Notes under the pieces: model-generated | The model's input: the letters and a program-made list of their open reading frames with translations, nothing else | Databases searched by the model: none | What the model was told of the DNA's origin: nothing | DNA from: Pictodentalium vernedei | Taxonomy: Eukaryota; Mollusca; Scaphopoda; Dentaliida; Dentaliidae | Direction: 5' to 3' | Assembly (NCBI GenBank): GCA_031216915.1 | Contig: CM062294.1 | Coordinates: 161,341,455 to 161,405,454, forward strand | Length of the DNA: 64,000 nt | Program-made: the position numbers and the translations under genes | Shown: one piece after another, positions 32,840-43,025 of the stretch | Numbering within the stretch: the stretch's first letter is position 1 | Layout: every line of letters begins with the position of its first letter

Positions 32840-33535
32840 TTGAAAGGTGTTACTTCGAAGCCGGTGCCAGTTATATACCATAACGTGTGCTGATCAGCTT
32901 CCATTCGGTTACATATCACTACCCGAAAAGACCATAGGATGCTTTTCCGCGCCGTTCAGAAGTTTATCAGTAGCACAAAAAGATTCACCCGAGAACAAGT
33001 TGTAAAACATGTCACGTCCACCCATAAATTAGAACACCAAAGTTTTAGAGGTGAGTAATATACTCAAAACTGTTGAGCAAAAACTGAGGCTTTTTGGGAC
33101 TGTATCGGGTTTGGACTCGTTGTTAGAATGGAAACGTACTATGCGTATTTTTGTTTGATTTAAATTAAATACAAAAGTTTCAATGAATTTTCACACCAAA
33201 AATAAAATGACTTTGAGTGTCAATACTACGTAATCTAAGTTTGGATAATTTTCTGATTTTATTCCAAATTATAAAAACAAACTGCAATATTTGAGGTTTT
33301 GATTGCACATATCGTCTGTTCATCATTAATAATATTATACCTAATAAAGATAAATCTTCGATATATTATCGCTTTCAAAAAGTGTCCTGTATCATCAATT
33401 CATATATTTTAATAACCTTGAATTAAGTCGCAATTTAAAAGACTAAGATTTCTCCATTACAATGGCCATTCATTCTCATATTGATGATTCAGTTAACAAT
33501 GTTGTTTGCAAAACAAAATACGCTGATTACATATA
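32840..33535. other. No gene seen
   Basis: AT-rich unrecognised sequence between the LINE fragment and the MITE. Confidence 0.45.
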
Positions 33536-33539
33536 TTAA

Positions 33540-33783
33540 CCCTTTACCTAACAAGAAAAGCAGACGACACTTGCAAACAAAATTCTTGAATAACTAATTT
33601 TTTTCATTTTTTGTCTCAAAAACATAGGTTATGACCCCTCGTTGGAACGAGCTCGACGAGCTCGTTCCAACGAGGGGTCATAACTTATGTTTTTGAGACA
33701 AAAAATAAAAAAAATTATTAAAATTTATTGGAGATTTTTGAGAATAGCGCTGGCCGGTTTTGGCCGTTACGTTGGATAAAGGG
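33540..33783. mobile_element. piggyBac-like MITE, best-preserved copy
   Basis: TTAA at both ends (33536-33539 and 33784-33787). The left terminus is CCCTTTACCTAAC; the right terminus is GTTACGTTGGATAAAGGG. The centre is a long palindrome (CATAGGTTATGACCCCTCGT-TGGAACGAGCTC and its mirror). 244 bp, non-coding. Confidence 0.9.
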
Positions 33784-34072
33784 TTAAGGAAACAGGCAAA
33801 AGGTTATTAACTGATTAACAGCCTGTGAGTACTAACAATGTTCGCATATATGCGGATAAAGGAAACTTTAAAATTGCACACATTTGTCTGCATTTCGTGG
33901 AAGCTACTGTATATTAAATCATATGTCATGGTGTTCACCTAAGAAACACATCTGAATCAAGTAATCCCAGGTTACATTTATTTATTTTTATTTACTGTAT
34001 GTTACTGGTTATTGCCGGGACATGCCGTCTTTACAGGTTGCTTCCATGTGTTCACTGGTTAAAGTAACTCAC

Positions 34073-35218
34073 CAGTATATGACTGGATAATACTCCTTGA
34101 TCCTGCCTCCCCATATTGCTGTACTGAGATTGTGAAATCAGAATCTGAACTTTCAATACTAGTCGCCAATATCTGAGAACTCGAGACTGAGGATGCAATA
34201 ACTTCGATGGGCGTTGAAAGACGGTGGCCAGGATTATTGGGTACAGCCGTCGACAGCATGTTCTTGGTTGTAGCATCCAGAATAGGTGTGGTCGATGTTG
34301 AATAATTACTAATCATCACCGTTGGTATGTTCAACCTTGCAGAATCCAGAAGAGATATAGTCGATGTTGAATAATTGGTGTTCATCACCGTTGACATGTT
34401 CAACCTTGTAGAACCCAGGACAGGTGTAGTCGATATTGAATAATTACTGATCATCACCGTTGACATGTTCAACCTTGTAGAATCCAGAAGAGGTGTAGTC
34501 GATGTTGAATAATTACTGATCATCACCGTTGACATGTTCAACCTTGTAGAATCCAGGAGAGATGTGGTCGTTGTTGAATAATTGCTGATTATCACCGTTG
34601 ACATGTTCAACCTTGTAGAACCCAGGACAGGTGTAGTCGATATTGAATAATTACTGATCATCACCGTTGACATGTTCAACCTTGTAGAATCCAGAAGAGG
34701 TGTAGTCGATGTTGAATAATTACTGATCATCACCGTTGACATGTTCAACCTTGTAGAATCCAGGAGAGATGTGGTCGATGTTGAATAATTGCTGATCATC
34801 ACCGTTGACATGCTCAAACTTGTAGAACCCAGAACAAGTGTAGTTGATATTGAATAATTGCTGATCATCACCGTTGACATGTTCAACCTTGTAGAATCCA
34901 GGAGAGGTGTGGTCGATGTTGAATAATTACTGATCATCACCGTTGACATGTTCAACCTTGTAGAATCCAGGAGAGGTGTAGTCGATGTTGAATAATTGCT
35001 GATCATCACCGTTGACATGTTCAACATTGTAGAATCCAGAAGAGGAGTGGTCGATGTTGAATAATTACTGATCATCACCGTTGACATGTTCAACCTTGTA
35101 GAATCCAGGAGAGGTGTAGTCGATGTTGAATAATTGCTGATCATCACCGCTGACATGTTCAACCTTGTAGAATCCGGAACAGGTGTAGGCGATGTTGAAT
35201 AACTACCAGCAGCAGCAC
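34073..35218 (-). CDS. Large exon encoding Ser/Thr-rich 23-residue tandem repeats (mucin-like ectodomain)
   Basis: The minus-strand acceptor CATTTACAG and donor ACTG|GTGAGT bound 1146 nt (382 codons), phase 1 at both ends, fully open. About 13 complete copies of a 23-residue unit (NMSTVMISNYSTSTTPLLDS plus TRL) occupy 35165-34269, with a partial unit at each side. Each unit offers N-x-S sequons (NMS and NYS) and many Ser/Thr, fitting a heavily glycosylated cell-surface stalk. The C-terminal 65 or so residues are non-repetitive (HRLSTPIEVIASSVSSSQIL, DSDFTISVQQYGEAGSRSII). An open frame kept through a tandem array argues for selection on the protein. It splices in frame to 30051-29878. Confidence 0.75.
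34269..35165 (-). repeat. 69-bp coding minisatellite with 207-bp higher-order period
   Basis: 13 units of 69 bp. Unit variants recur every third unit over the last nine: a STTxVLG type, a TTSLLD type and a TTPLLD type. Expansion therefore occurred in three-unit blocks. Confidence 0.85.
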
Positions 35219-35219
35219 C

Positions 35220-35810
35220 TGTAAATGATACAACTATTCTTACTTAGTGCTCAAATAAAAATCACATTATCGGAAGTATAAAATGTCGGCTCACCACTGT
35301 ATCTGAACGAAGTTGGAATGACTTATTAATAAAATATTAGGATCATTAGCCTATTTTTTTCTTTTTCCTTTTTTCTTCAGTTCTGCATTTCCACACTTCT
35401 AAAGCCACGGTCAACAAATTTAGTACATTTGTAAATGACTACTTCTAAGTTTTGTTGTATATTAGAACACAGGTGATAACTGCCCCCAAGTCTATCAAAC
35501 TATGTCTATGCGAGAGTCATACATAGTAGACATATCATGTGGACACTAGACTTTTGCTCTCCAGTCTTACCACAAGGACGGAAATTAAGGAACGCACACT
35601 CTTAAGGAAATGCCTGAAAGATTATTTACAGGAATTTACTATTCATAAATATCACTTTCTGCTGAAAGATTATTTACAGGAAGTTACTATTCATAATTAT
35701 CACTTTCTGCTGATAAAGGACAATTTAAAATTGAACACATCTGCATGTATGTCCTATAATGCTATTCAATATTACTTGGCAGTACGGGTTACTCATCAAA
35801 TATACATATT
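35220..35810. other. No gene seen; short direct repeat
   Basis: A 48-bp direct duplication lies at 35616-35713 (AAAGATTATTTACAGGAA-TTACTATTCATAA..TATCACTTTCTGCTGA, twice). Otherwise unrecognised. Confidence 0.5.
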
Positions 35811-36250
35811 TTCGAGCCCAGCTAAAAAACATTTTTCGCCTCGGCTCGTATTTCGGCAAAGGTTAATCTAATGGGGAATTATTCTATAAAACAAAAAACA
35901 TTTAAAACTCGAAGTGGGCTCGAACAGACGATCTCGAAAAACATTTTTTCCTTACAGATTCCCATAGGAATGTGTAAAAGTGTGAAGATCGCTCGCCTCA
36001 AACATTTGCTAAAATGAATTTTTTACCCATCATCGCCTTTTTGCCCAGTGTTATTCGGATGAGATTTTTTTCGTCAATTGTAGAGAAGAGGATTTTCCTT
36101 CTTTCATTTTACTCCATTTAGGCCCGCGATATCCCGCAGATTTCTAATTATCCCTGTGTTGCTCAGTGCTAATCCACTGGAAAGTTTTGAAGAATTGTAA
36201 GAGACGGCAAGTGGGCTCGAACAGACGATCTCGGAAAAAACTTTTTTCCC
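35811..36250 (+). repeat. Left terminal inverted repeat
   Basis: Reverse-complement match of 57785-58248, beginning TTCGAGCCCAGC. It contains two sub-repeats, each with AAGTGGGCTCGAACAGACGA and CCCATAGGAAT. The second sub-repeat (36208-36330) extends further on the left side than the matched TIR. Confidence 0.8.
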
Positions 36251-36540
36251 CCATACACATCTCCCATAGGAATTTGTAAAGGTCCGCTATCTCGGCATCC
36301 GTCAGATTTGTGATTTTCCAACTGTCGCTGTTTTACTCAGTGTTATTTTAAAGGGAAAATCTGGAAGAATTGTATGTGAAGCGGCGGATTGTTCCTCTTC
36401 TGAGACGTTGCGAAGTTGAGAGGAATATTGACGTCGCTATTACCACAAAGATAAAAGCTGATGAAATTGTTCATGTTACTGGAAATGTTAGCTGTTTTTT
36501 ATATATATATTTATATACAAGAAAAAAATTTTTTTACAAA

Positions 36541-36929
36541 ACTTGAAAAATTAAAAAAGTATCTCATTTTTAAAGATCAAAGATCCTAAGTTGAGAGACG
36601 AGATGGTTCGTCGATTTCTAGAATTGAAGAGGAATATTCGAGAGAGCAATATGGCTAACCGAATGGGCGACATCGAGATAAAACGAGAGGCGACCAAATT
36701 GTTCACACGTGTAATAGAAACTCGGGAAGAAAGGAAAAAAGAGATGGTCAGAGAACTGAAACCCTTGAGAGAAAGCAGCGCACCTAGTTGCATGCCCTCT
36801 ATTTACGAACCTTATGATCCGACTTATGGTTACACACCATCTACCAGATGGTGTGTAACCATAAGTCGGATCATAAGGTTCATAAGGATCATAAGGTTCG
36901 TTCAGGATGGCATCTGGTCTCATTTATAG
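36541..36929 (+). CDS. Virus-element ORF, charged helical protein (fragment)
   Basis: Open from about 36541 as an uninterrupted frame (LEKIKKSISFLKIKDPKL, RDEMVRRFLELKRNIRES). It is rich in Lys/Glu/Arg with strong helix and coiled-coil character to about residue 75, then a Tyr/Pro-rich stretch (YEPYDPTYGYTP). A natural ATG within it is at 36603. The coiled, charged segment just inside a TIR and upstream of the capsid-type gene resembles a small conserved ORF in Polinton-like elements, but I cannot name its function. The frame runs into the palindrome at 36799-36893, which may have truncated it. Confidence 0.4.
36799..36893. repeat. Near-perfect 45-bp-arm palindrome
   Basis: AACCTTATGATCCGACTTAT-GGTTACACACCATC is mirrored by GATGGTGTGTAACCATAAGT-CGGATCATAAGGTT around TACCA. 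It duplicates coding sequence of the ORF in inverted orientation. Confidence 0.9.
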
Positions 36930-37110
36930 TTACAGACCTTCTGGTCAACCTCGTTTTACACTATCATCTCCTGCATACACGCATCCTCCTCTTCTTCGGT
37001 ATCAGCACTTTCTGCCGAGTCCTTCCAAGATAGGCAGAACTGAGACTGATATCGAGAGTGAAATATCGACGATTACTAATGCGAGCACGATCGGCTACAC
37101 GATGGTAGAT

Positions 37111-37468
37111 TTATTTATGTATTTATTGGTGTTTAAGGTCACATATTTCTGCACTATGGCTAATCATGACCATAACATTTTTATGGGTGGGTGAAGCCGG
37201 AATACCCGGAGAGAACCACTGAGCAACGACGAGCAACTGTCAGCTCCCCAACATACTAACTCCACACAAGCAGAGTTAGCATTGGTTGAAGACACGTGCA
37301 CCATCGACGCGCAGTACGCCTTAGTACACAGCGCACCGTGCCCCCACGTGGGCAATGGGGATGACGTGTCTTCTCCAAGGACACAACGCGGTTACTGTAG
37401 GTGGGATTCGAACCGAGTACCTCTCGGCTTGCAGCCTACACCTCTACCCACTGAGCCACTGCGTCCCC
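37111..37468 (-). mobile_element. tRNA-derived SINE, full length, minus strand
   Basis: Head on the minus strand (GGGGACGCAGTGGCTCAGTG, AGAGGTACTCGGTTCGAATC) equals the 1.36-kb type. Duplication ACGATGGTAGAT at 37099-37110 and 37469-37480. Inserted into virus-element coding sequence. Confidence 0.9.
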
Positions 37469-37489
37469 ACGATGGTAGATGTCGGCAAT

Positions 37490-38200
37490 ATGAATTTATA
37501 GGACACGAATCCGTTGAGTACGAACGCTGTCTTCAGTTTGCGCGAGGTAGACGATCGCTGTCTCCACATAGGTGACAAATGAGTAGAAATAATCGCCGAC
37601 TATAATCTGATCTTCGAGGATCGAGAATACGAAGGTACTAAATGATTGTGGAATCTGCTTGTGCTGGCTACACCTAACGCTTATGAGGAGAGGATTACAA
37701 AACTTATGGTGATCTCTTGGTTCGGACGAATGTCAGGAGAAGAAACAACGATTCCAGAGAGACGAAACCGGAAGCGAGGAGAAGTTTGAAGTGGAAGAAC
37801 GTGGTGAAACCCATATGGAATGCGAACAAAACATTCGTCAAATCAGTCAGCAGATAGGGACTGACGACCGCAATCATTCCTTGCTATCCTAATGCATTAC
37901 TGGGGAGATTGGATCTCTTGATGGCGAGTCGGGAAACCGGTACAGTTAGAAATGCGCACAAATAAACCGTCGAACTGCGCGGTAATCTGCGCGTTATCCC
38001 CATATTAAGGCTATCAAATCCTGTAGATATGGTCTGTGCACAAGCACTGTTTCAGAAAATGGACCTCCGGATAACCCGGAGGTCCATTGGCAGAAACATT
38101 GCCTGTGTTTGCTATGAGTAATCAGGAGAACCTGCCGTGCCTTGGATGCCATTCGATATGGCAAGTGCGCGCAATTCCTACGCACAATTAAGCCTAGATA
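37490..38200 (+). pseudogene. Virus-element gene remnant, broken
   Basis: Shifting plus frames show short protein-like stretches: HESVEYERCLQFARG, YGDLLVRTN with RRNN, KWKNVVKPIWN, then PNALLGRLDLLMASRETG. They suggest one or two decayed genes between the SINE and the capsid-type gene. They look like ORFs I associate with Polinton-like elements of invertebrates; no biochemical function is assigned. A perfect hairpin at 38062-38096 (AATGGACCTCCGG mirrored) interrupts the region. Confidence 0.35.
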
Positions 38201-38489
38201 AGCGCACAGTTCGTCTTCGTCGTGGTTCGAGTGTTCTTCACCGATCTCATCACTTATGAGATAGAAGCATTAGACGATGGAGCAATCACAGTAAAGTATT
38301 ATGAACAGCAATTGCAAAAGACCGCGTTTTAAAAAAAGAGAGGACAATAATTTCTTTTTTGTCACACATACACAAGTAAGAAAAAATAAAAAATAAAAAA
38401 ACAATAAATAATTAAAATTAAACTGAACTAAAAAACGAGGAACATAGTAGACATAACGGAAGGTATAATAAGAGTCAAGAGTATTGAAG

Positions 38490-39608
38490 AGTGTGAAGTG
38501 CACGAATATTTACCCGTGGCGGAAACTAATCTCAGTAATGAAGGAGAGATAGATAAGACTCAATATCGGAACGCAAGATCTCTTTCTCCATCCGAGCCAA
38601 AGTTATCTCCAGATATTTATTTATTTATTTATTTATTGATGTTTAAGGTCACATATTATCTCCAGATAGAAGGACATTTGACGAAAAACGATGGTAGCGA
38701 CAACACTGGCGCTGACTTCGTCACTTTAGCTTATAACGTCATGATGCATCTTTTTCAACAGCTTATCGCAGATCAAGAGATATAAACCGTGTCTCACCCA
38801 TGTCAGTCAACCACGATGTTAGGGCTTTTGAAATATTCCGACGATTTTTAAAGTCTAAAGGACTCAATCAACTGTGGATGAAATACACCAGCTCAGATTT
38901 GACTGTCGACAATGTGGGTGCAGCCACGGGATTTAAACACATCGTTGAAGCGTCTTTTCCTAGTGGAATGTTCTCGTTTAGGATTCCTCTGAAACACATT
39001 TTGGGATTCGCCGAAGATTACAATCGATAAAAACACAATTTCCCACCAGTTCATAAAAACGACGACTATACCATCGTGAGAGCTGCTGGAACGGTGCATC
39101 TGAGTAATGTGTCGTGGTGCATGTGACACGCACTACCGAATGACGAGCAAAGAATGAAACTTTTCAAGATCATCGAATCAAAAGCCAGATTACCTGTTGG
39201 ATTCAAAATATAACTGTGCGATGTCGCAAACATTCCAACATCGACTCAGTTCGATTGGACATTGTCGTTGAAATCTTCTTCAGAAAAACTGTGTTTCATC
39301 ATAGAGGGATTTCAGATGGACAGGATCGGATTTAAAAAAAAAAAGAATCCATCTCTATTCGATTGGTTGCACCTGAGAAACATGCAGGGGTTTCTTAATT
39401 CCACGAGATATCCGGACATAGATTACAGTGCATCATTTGAGATGAATATTTTTTCTAGAATAAACGGTAATGCCACAGACTTCAGATCGAAATATCATCA
39501 CGTGGACGAACTGATAAGCAATCCGAACATATCGCCCACCAAATACAAGACGCTCTATCCCATGTTCGTGTTTGAAAAAAACTTAAGAAACATAAAAAAG
39601 AAAATTTA
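38490..39608 (+). pseudogene. Capsid-type structural protein remnant of the virus-like element
   Basis: Plus-strand pieces in three frames: VHEYLPVAETNLSNEG near the start; IEGHLTKNDGSDNTGADFVT with AYNVMMHLFQQL; 38800-39030 (VNHDVRAFEIFRRFLKSKG, FPSGMFSFRIPLKHILGF); then 39262-39609 (SSEKLCFIIEGFQMDRIG, NPSLFDWLHLRNMQGFLNS, DELISNPNISPTKYKTLYPM). The order and composition fit a single capsid-like protein of Polinton/adintovirus type, broken by at least three frame changes, stops and a SINE-tail insertion at 38616. About 370 codons. Assigned by resemblance; a structural role in the virion is the likely ancestral function. Non-functional here. Confidence 0.5.
38616..38656 (-). mobile_element. 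Tail-only SINE insertion (41 bp) with 12-bp target-site duplication
   Basis: Only TTTATTTATTTATTTATTTA plus TTGATGTTTAAGGTCACATA, the 3' extremity of the SINE family read in reverse, lies between two copies of TATCTCCAGATA (38604-38615 and 38657-38668). A maximally 5'-truncated retrotransposition event. Confidence 0.85.
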
Positions 39609-39929
39609 AAAAAAACTTAGACATATAAAAACATAAAAAAAGAAGTTTGAGACTTTAGAATTGTTTAATAAAGTTCTCAAACTTTCTTATGTTTTGGCTT
39701 CAAGTACTTCAGGTTTTCAATTCGATTAATGTTTATCCATTTTTTATGTGTTCAAAGGATCGAATTCGATCCAGACAGATATTATAGAAGAAGTAGATTT
39801 GGGACCAGTCGTCTTCATATTCTCGGCTGTATATCTATCATGTTCTGTGCCCTTTATCACCACGTTGACAACATCTACAATCTTCAAGTCGTTAGAAGTC
39901 AGACTCGTTTGGATGATGCATCATCTTAT

Positions 39930-40760
39930 CGGTTTCTGATATCCTACCTGACCGTGTAGCGGTCCATTTCCGAAGGAGCATAGCGATTTGTCTGAATCTA
40001 ATGCATCACTTTCCTCAGCCCACATGGTTATCAACTGTCTCGCATATTTTATATTTTTGTCATGACCGAAATCATAGTGCAGGAGTCTCTCATCAAGTAT
40101 GGATCTCGTAGATTCATGATTCGAATACCTCCCATGTCCAGATAGCATTCCATCACATCGCCGGTTACTCGACTTTTGTGTCGTCCACATTTTCTGCTGA
40201 CTGCTCTCGAATCGTATCCTGGTTTGTTACCGTCCATGCCGATGCCTGACTCTATCGTTCCTCACAATCATTTGTTGAGATACAGATCGTCCACATGCTT
40301 TTTGAGATAGGTTTGTGATTTGCTGAGAGCAGAATCCACATAGTCATTATTGACTACGGCATAGCCATTATTGACTACGGCGGATTAGGTTTCGTCATGC
40401 TTATTTGTGCCCGACTGACGATATTCTTAAATCCGGCGTTCAGGTCGGTCTTCAGTTCATTTTTCTTCTCATCATTCAAAGCGTCTACGGTCTTTCGCTC
40501 CGCGACGTCTACGTACTGTTTGGTGGCAACATCTCTGGGATGCTCTGGCTATCCTAGATTATATATCTTGTGAGAAGTCACATCCACTTCAGAATTCATG
40601 ATTTTGTGAACATAGTGTTCTCTCAGATATTGAGTGAAGCGGCTGTGCGATTCGTCAGCATATTAATCTTTCGTGATTGCATCACTGGAATCCACAGGAT
40701 CTACCACGCTCACCAATCGTTTAGATTTCAAGACTATATCATCAATCATTAGCTCACCTG
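39930..40760 (-). pseudogene. Fibre-like repeat protein remnant of the virus-like element
   Basis: Minus-strand frames show repeated attachment-fibre-like motifs: RLVSVVDPVDSSDAITK, later SHKIYNLG followed by PEHPRDVATKQYVD, then DALNDEKKNELKTDLN and ALSKSQTYLKKHVDD. This is the I-x-N-L..P..DAVTK.YVD pattern of phage and virus fibre stalks. It continues as CGRHKSRVTGDVMECYLDMG and RDPYLMRDSC (to about 40050) and, in a second frame, LLHYDFGHDKNIKYARQLIT. It is convergent with the capsid-type gene. Several stops; dead copy. Confidence 0.4.
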
Positions 40761-40799
40761 GCTGAAAGTCAGGATGAACTATAGTGATCACTCACCATC

Positions 40800-41640
40800 C
40801 GTCGTCTATCGTCTGTCGTCCGTGGACATGGCGTTTGCCTCTCCTAAACCGCTGAACCAATTTTATTTAAATTTGAGGTGTTTGCTTGCTCTGTCGTCGC
40901 ATTTTGTTTTCTTTCAAATCAACGTACCCAGTCCCATGGGTAGGAGGTGGGGAAATCTGATCAAACAAAAGTTTTTAAAAAATCCTCTTCTCATGAACCA
41001 GTGTGAACAAATACTTGGTATTTGGTATGTAGCTTCCTCTTCAGGAGTAGAATCAAGTTTGTTCAAAGGAAGTTAGTGGAGCAATATTTGCATCTGTAAT
41101 AGGAGAGGCAATATTTTTTACCCCGCCCAAAATTTCTATTTTTCTGAGCCGATGGCCCGATATGAACAAAATTTGTATGGTAGTATTAATGAAATATAAG
41201 TTCTTGACTCATGCAAAAAATAAAATCCCCGTGTCCCTGCGGGAACCCCAGGAGCTAATAGGAGAAATATTTTGGAACGCCCAAATTTCCCAAACCGCTC
41301 GGGAAGAGAACTCTTATTTGGTATGAGGTAGGATGAGTGAAACTGAATGGCAAAAAATCATTGTCATGGGTTGTGTCAGGGTGTTCTGTAGGGGGCATCG
41401 ACTAAATGCAAAGTCAGCATATTTGCAAAAATTTAAAAAAACAATTTCTTCAGAACCACTGATCAAAATATTTTGATAATTGGGATACAGCGACCCATAG
41501 GAAGCACACTGGTTCATATTTGGGCTCAGTACAAGAGCCCGATCTTTTAACTGAGAGCAATATGGTGAATAATCTTTAAAAATCTTTTTCTTTGGAACCA
41601 CCAGTCAGAATCTTTTAATGTTTGGTATACATCATTATAA
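40800..41640. repeat. About 150-200-bp diverged tandem array, left part
   Basis: Units share ACCACCAGTCAGAATCTTTT, TTTGGTATACATCAT, CAAGTTTGTTCAAA and AATATTTGGGCT. They are recognisable at about 40995, 41445 and 41596. The same array resumes at 53636 in the same orientation. Confidence 0.65.
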
Positions 41641-41880
41641 TAATGGCGGCAGCTAGGGTACACACATAAGAGATCACTCCATGATTTAGTTGGATAGCTG
41701 CGACACGTTCAATTTTGAATCATACAATTCGCATATATATATGTTGTTTCTGATCGTAGTGACTTTTAATACTTCTCGTGGGATAATTTTTCTTCTTATT
41801 ATTGTGTCTTTGAACGAGAATTCTACGATAGTCCACAGTATTTATTTTGGTGACTCGAGCAACTGGAAAGTGAGTTCACT

Positions 41881-42975
41881 ATGCCCAGTACGGGCAGACG
41901 TCAAAGTTCATCAGGCTCGAACAAGCCAGCAAGAACACCAATGTCAACAATGGATAAGAAAAGATACACAGAAAAAAATTATCCTATTGACCAACATGTT
42001 AAGAAACAATCCAAGCAAGACCGGAGTCTAGCAACCAATGAGATGAAGCTTTGGCTAGCGAAGTTTCCGATGCGAACATATTTCAACCCGATTGTGGATC
42101 AAGTGTCACAATCGAATCAATAGATGAATCTGAACCAATTTTCAAAGTTGGGAATATGTCGAATGTTATTCGGGCGACAATGACTCAGAAATCATTTCTT
42201 GAAAGCTTATCTCTCCACATGACTTCAGTTCAAAAAGAGAACTTTGAAATATTTTGTAATGAGCTGAAGGCCGACTTTAAAATGGAACTCAGATTCCAAA
42301 CCGCTGAGCTCCCACAGTCCATCATACCATTGAGAAGTTCATGGACTCATTCTTACAAAAGCACATCAGGCCACTGAAAGAGGAGATAACAGTGCTGGGA
42401 GAAGATAACAAAAACCTCAAGGAAGCTTTGTGTTCTCTGAGAGAACAAGTGAACACTAATAGAGAAGAAAGTGAAGTTAAGTTCGATGACCTGGAACAGT
42501 ACAGCCGGCGCAACGATTTACTATTACACAATGTGCCAGTTTCTACAAGCAACGTCAAAGAAATAAGCAATGACACGGACATCGGACATATGCAATTCTA
42601 AACTGTGTGTTCCGCTCACAGATAAACATAGAAGTCGGTCGCATGTCATTGGCAAATTCAAAATCGGTGAGTCAGAAAGTTCGAAAAGACGTAATATTAT
42701 CTGCAGATTCTTTACGTATAGGCAGCGCCATGCAATCTTTTCCGAAGAAAAAAACTCTTAAAACTGACAACGACAGAATATTCATAGCAGAATTCCTCAC
42801 AACCAGGATGGCAGCCACCGTAGCAAAATTATCGGCACTGAGGAGGAATAAGACTCTTCCAGCTTTCTGGACAGCCGATGGTAGAATATTCTTGACAAAA
42901 TCTTTGAATGACAAACCTTTTTTAATTGGATCGCAGTCTAACATTCACACGAAACTACAGATCAGTGAGCAGTGA
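41881..42975 (+). pseudogene. LINE ORF1-type protein (coiled coil plus RNA-binding-like region), broken
   Basis: Frames in order: 41881-42123 (MPSTGRRQSSSGSNKPARTP, basic/Ser-rich N-terminus), 42051-42377 (acidic, MTQKSFLESLSLHMTSVQKE), and 42341-42601. The third is a coiled coil, VLGEDNKNLKEALCSLREQV, ending KFDDLEQYSRRNDLLLHNVP. The last two are 42570-42761 (DKHRSRSHVIGKF, IICRFFTYRQRHAIFSE) and 42607-42975 (KTLKTDNDRIFIAEFLTTRM, LSALRRNKTLPAFWTADGRI). The E..SRRN.L..H.VP and RSH.IG...R.I..RF..Y..R..I motifs are typical of LINE ORF1 nucleic-acid chaperones. About 300 residues in total, with at least three frameshifts. Confidence 0.75.
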
Positions 42976-43025
42976 CTTCTAAAGTATGATCAAATGTTCG
43001 TGAACATGCACTCAATCTATTGATA

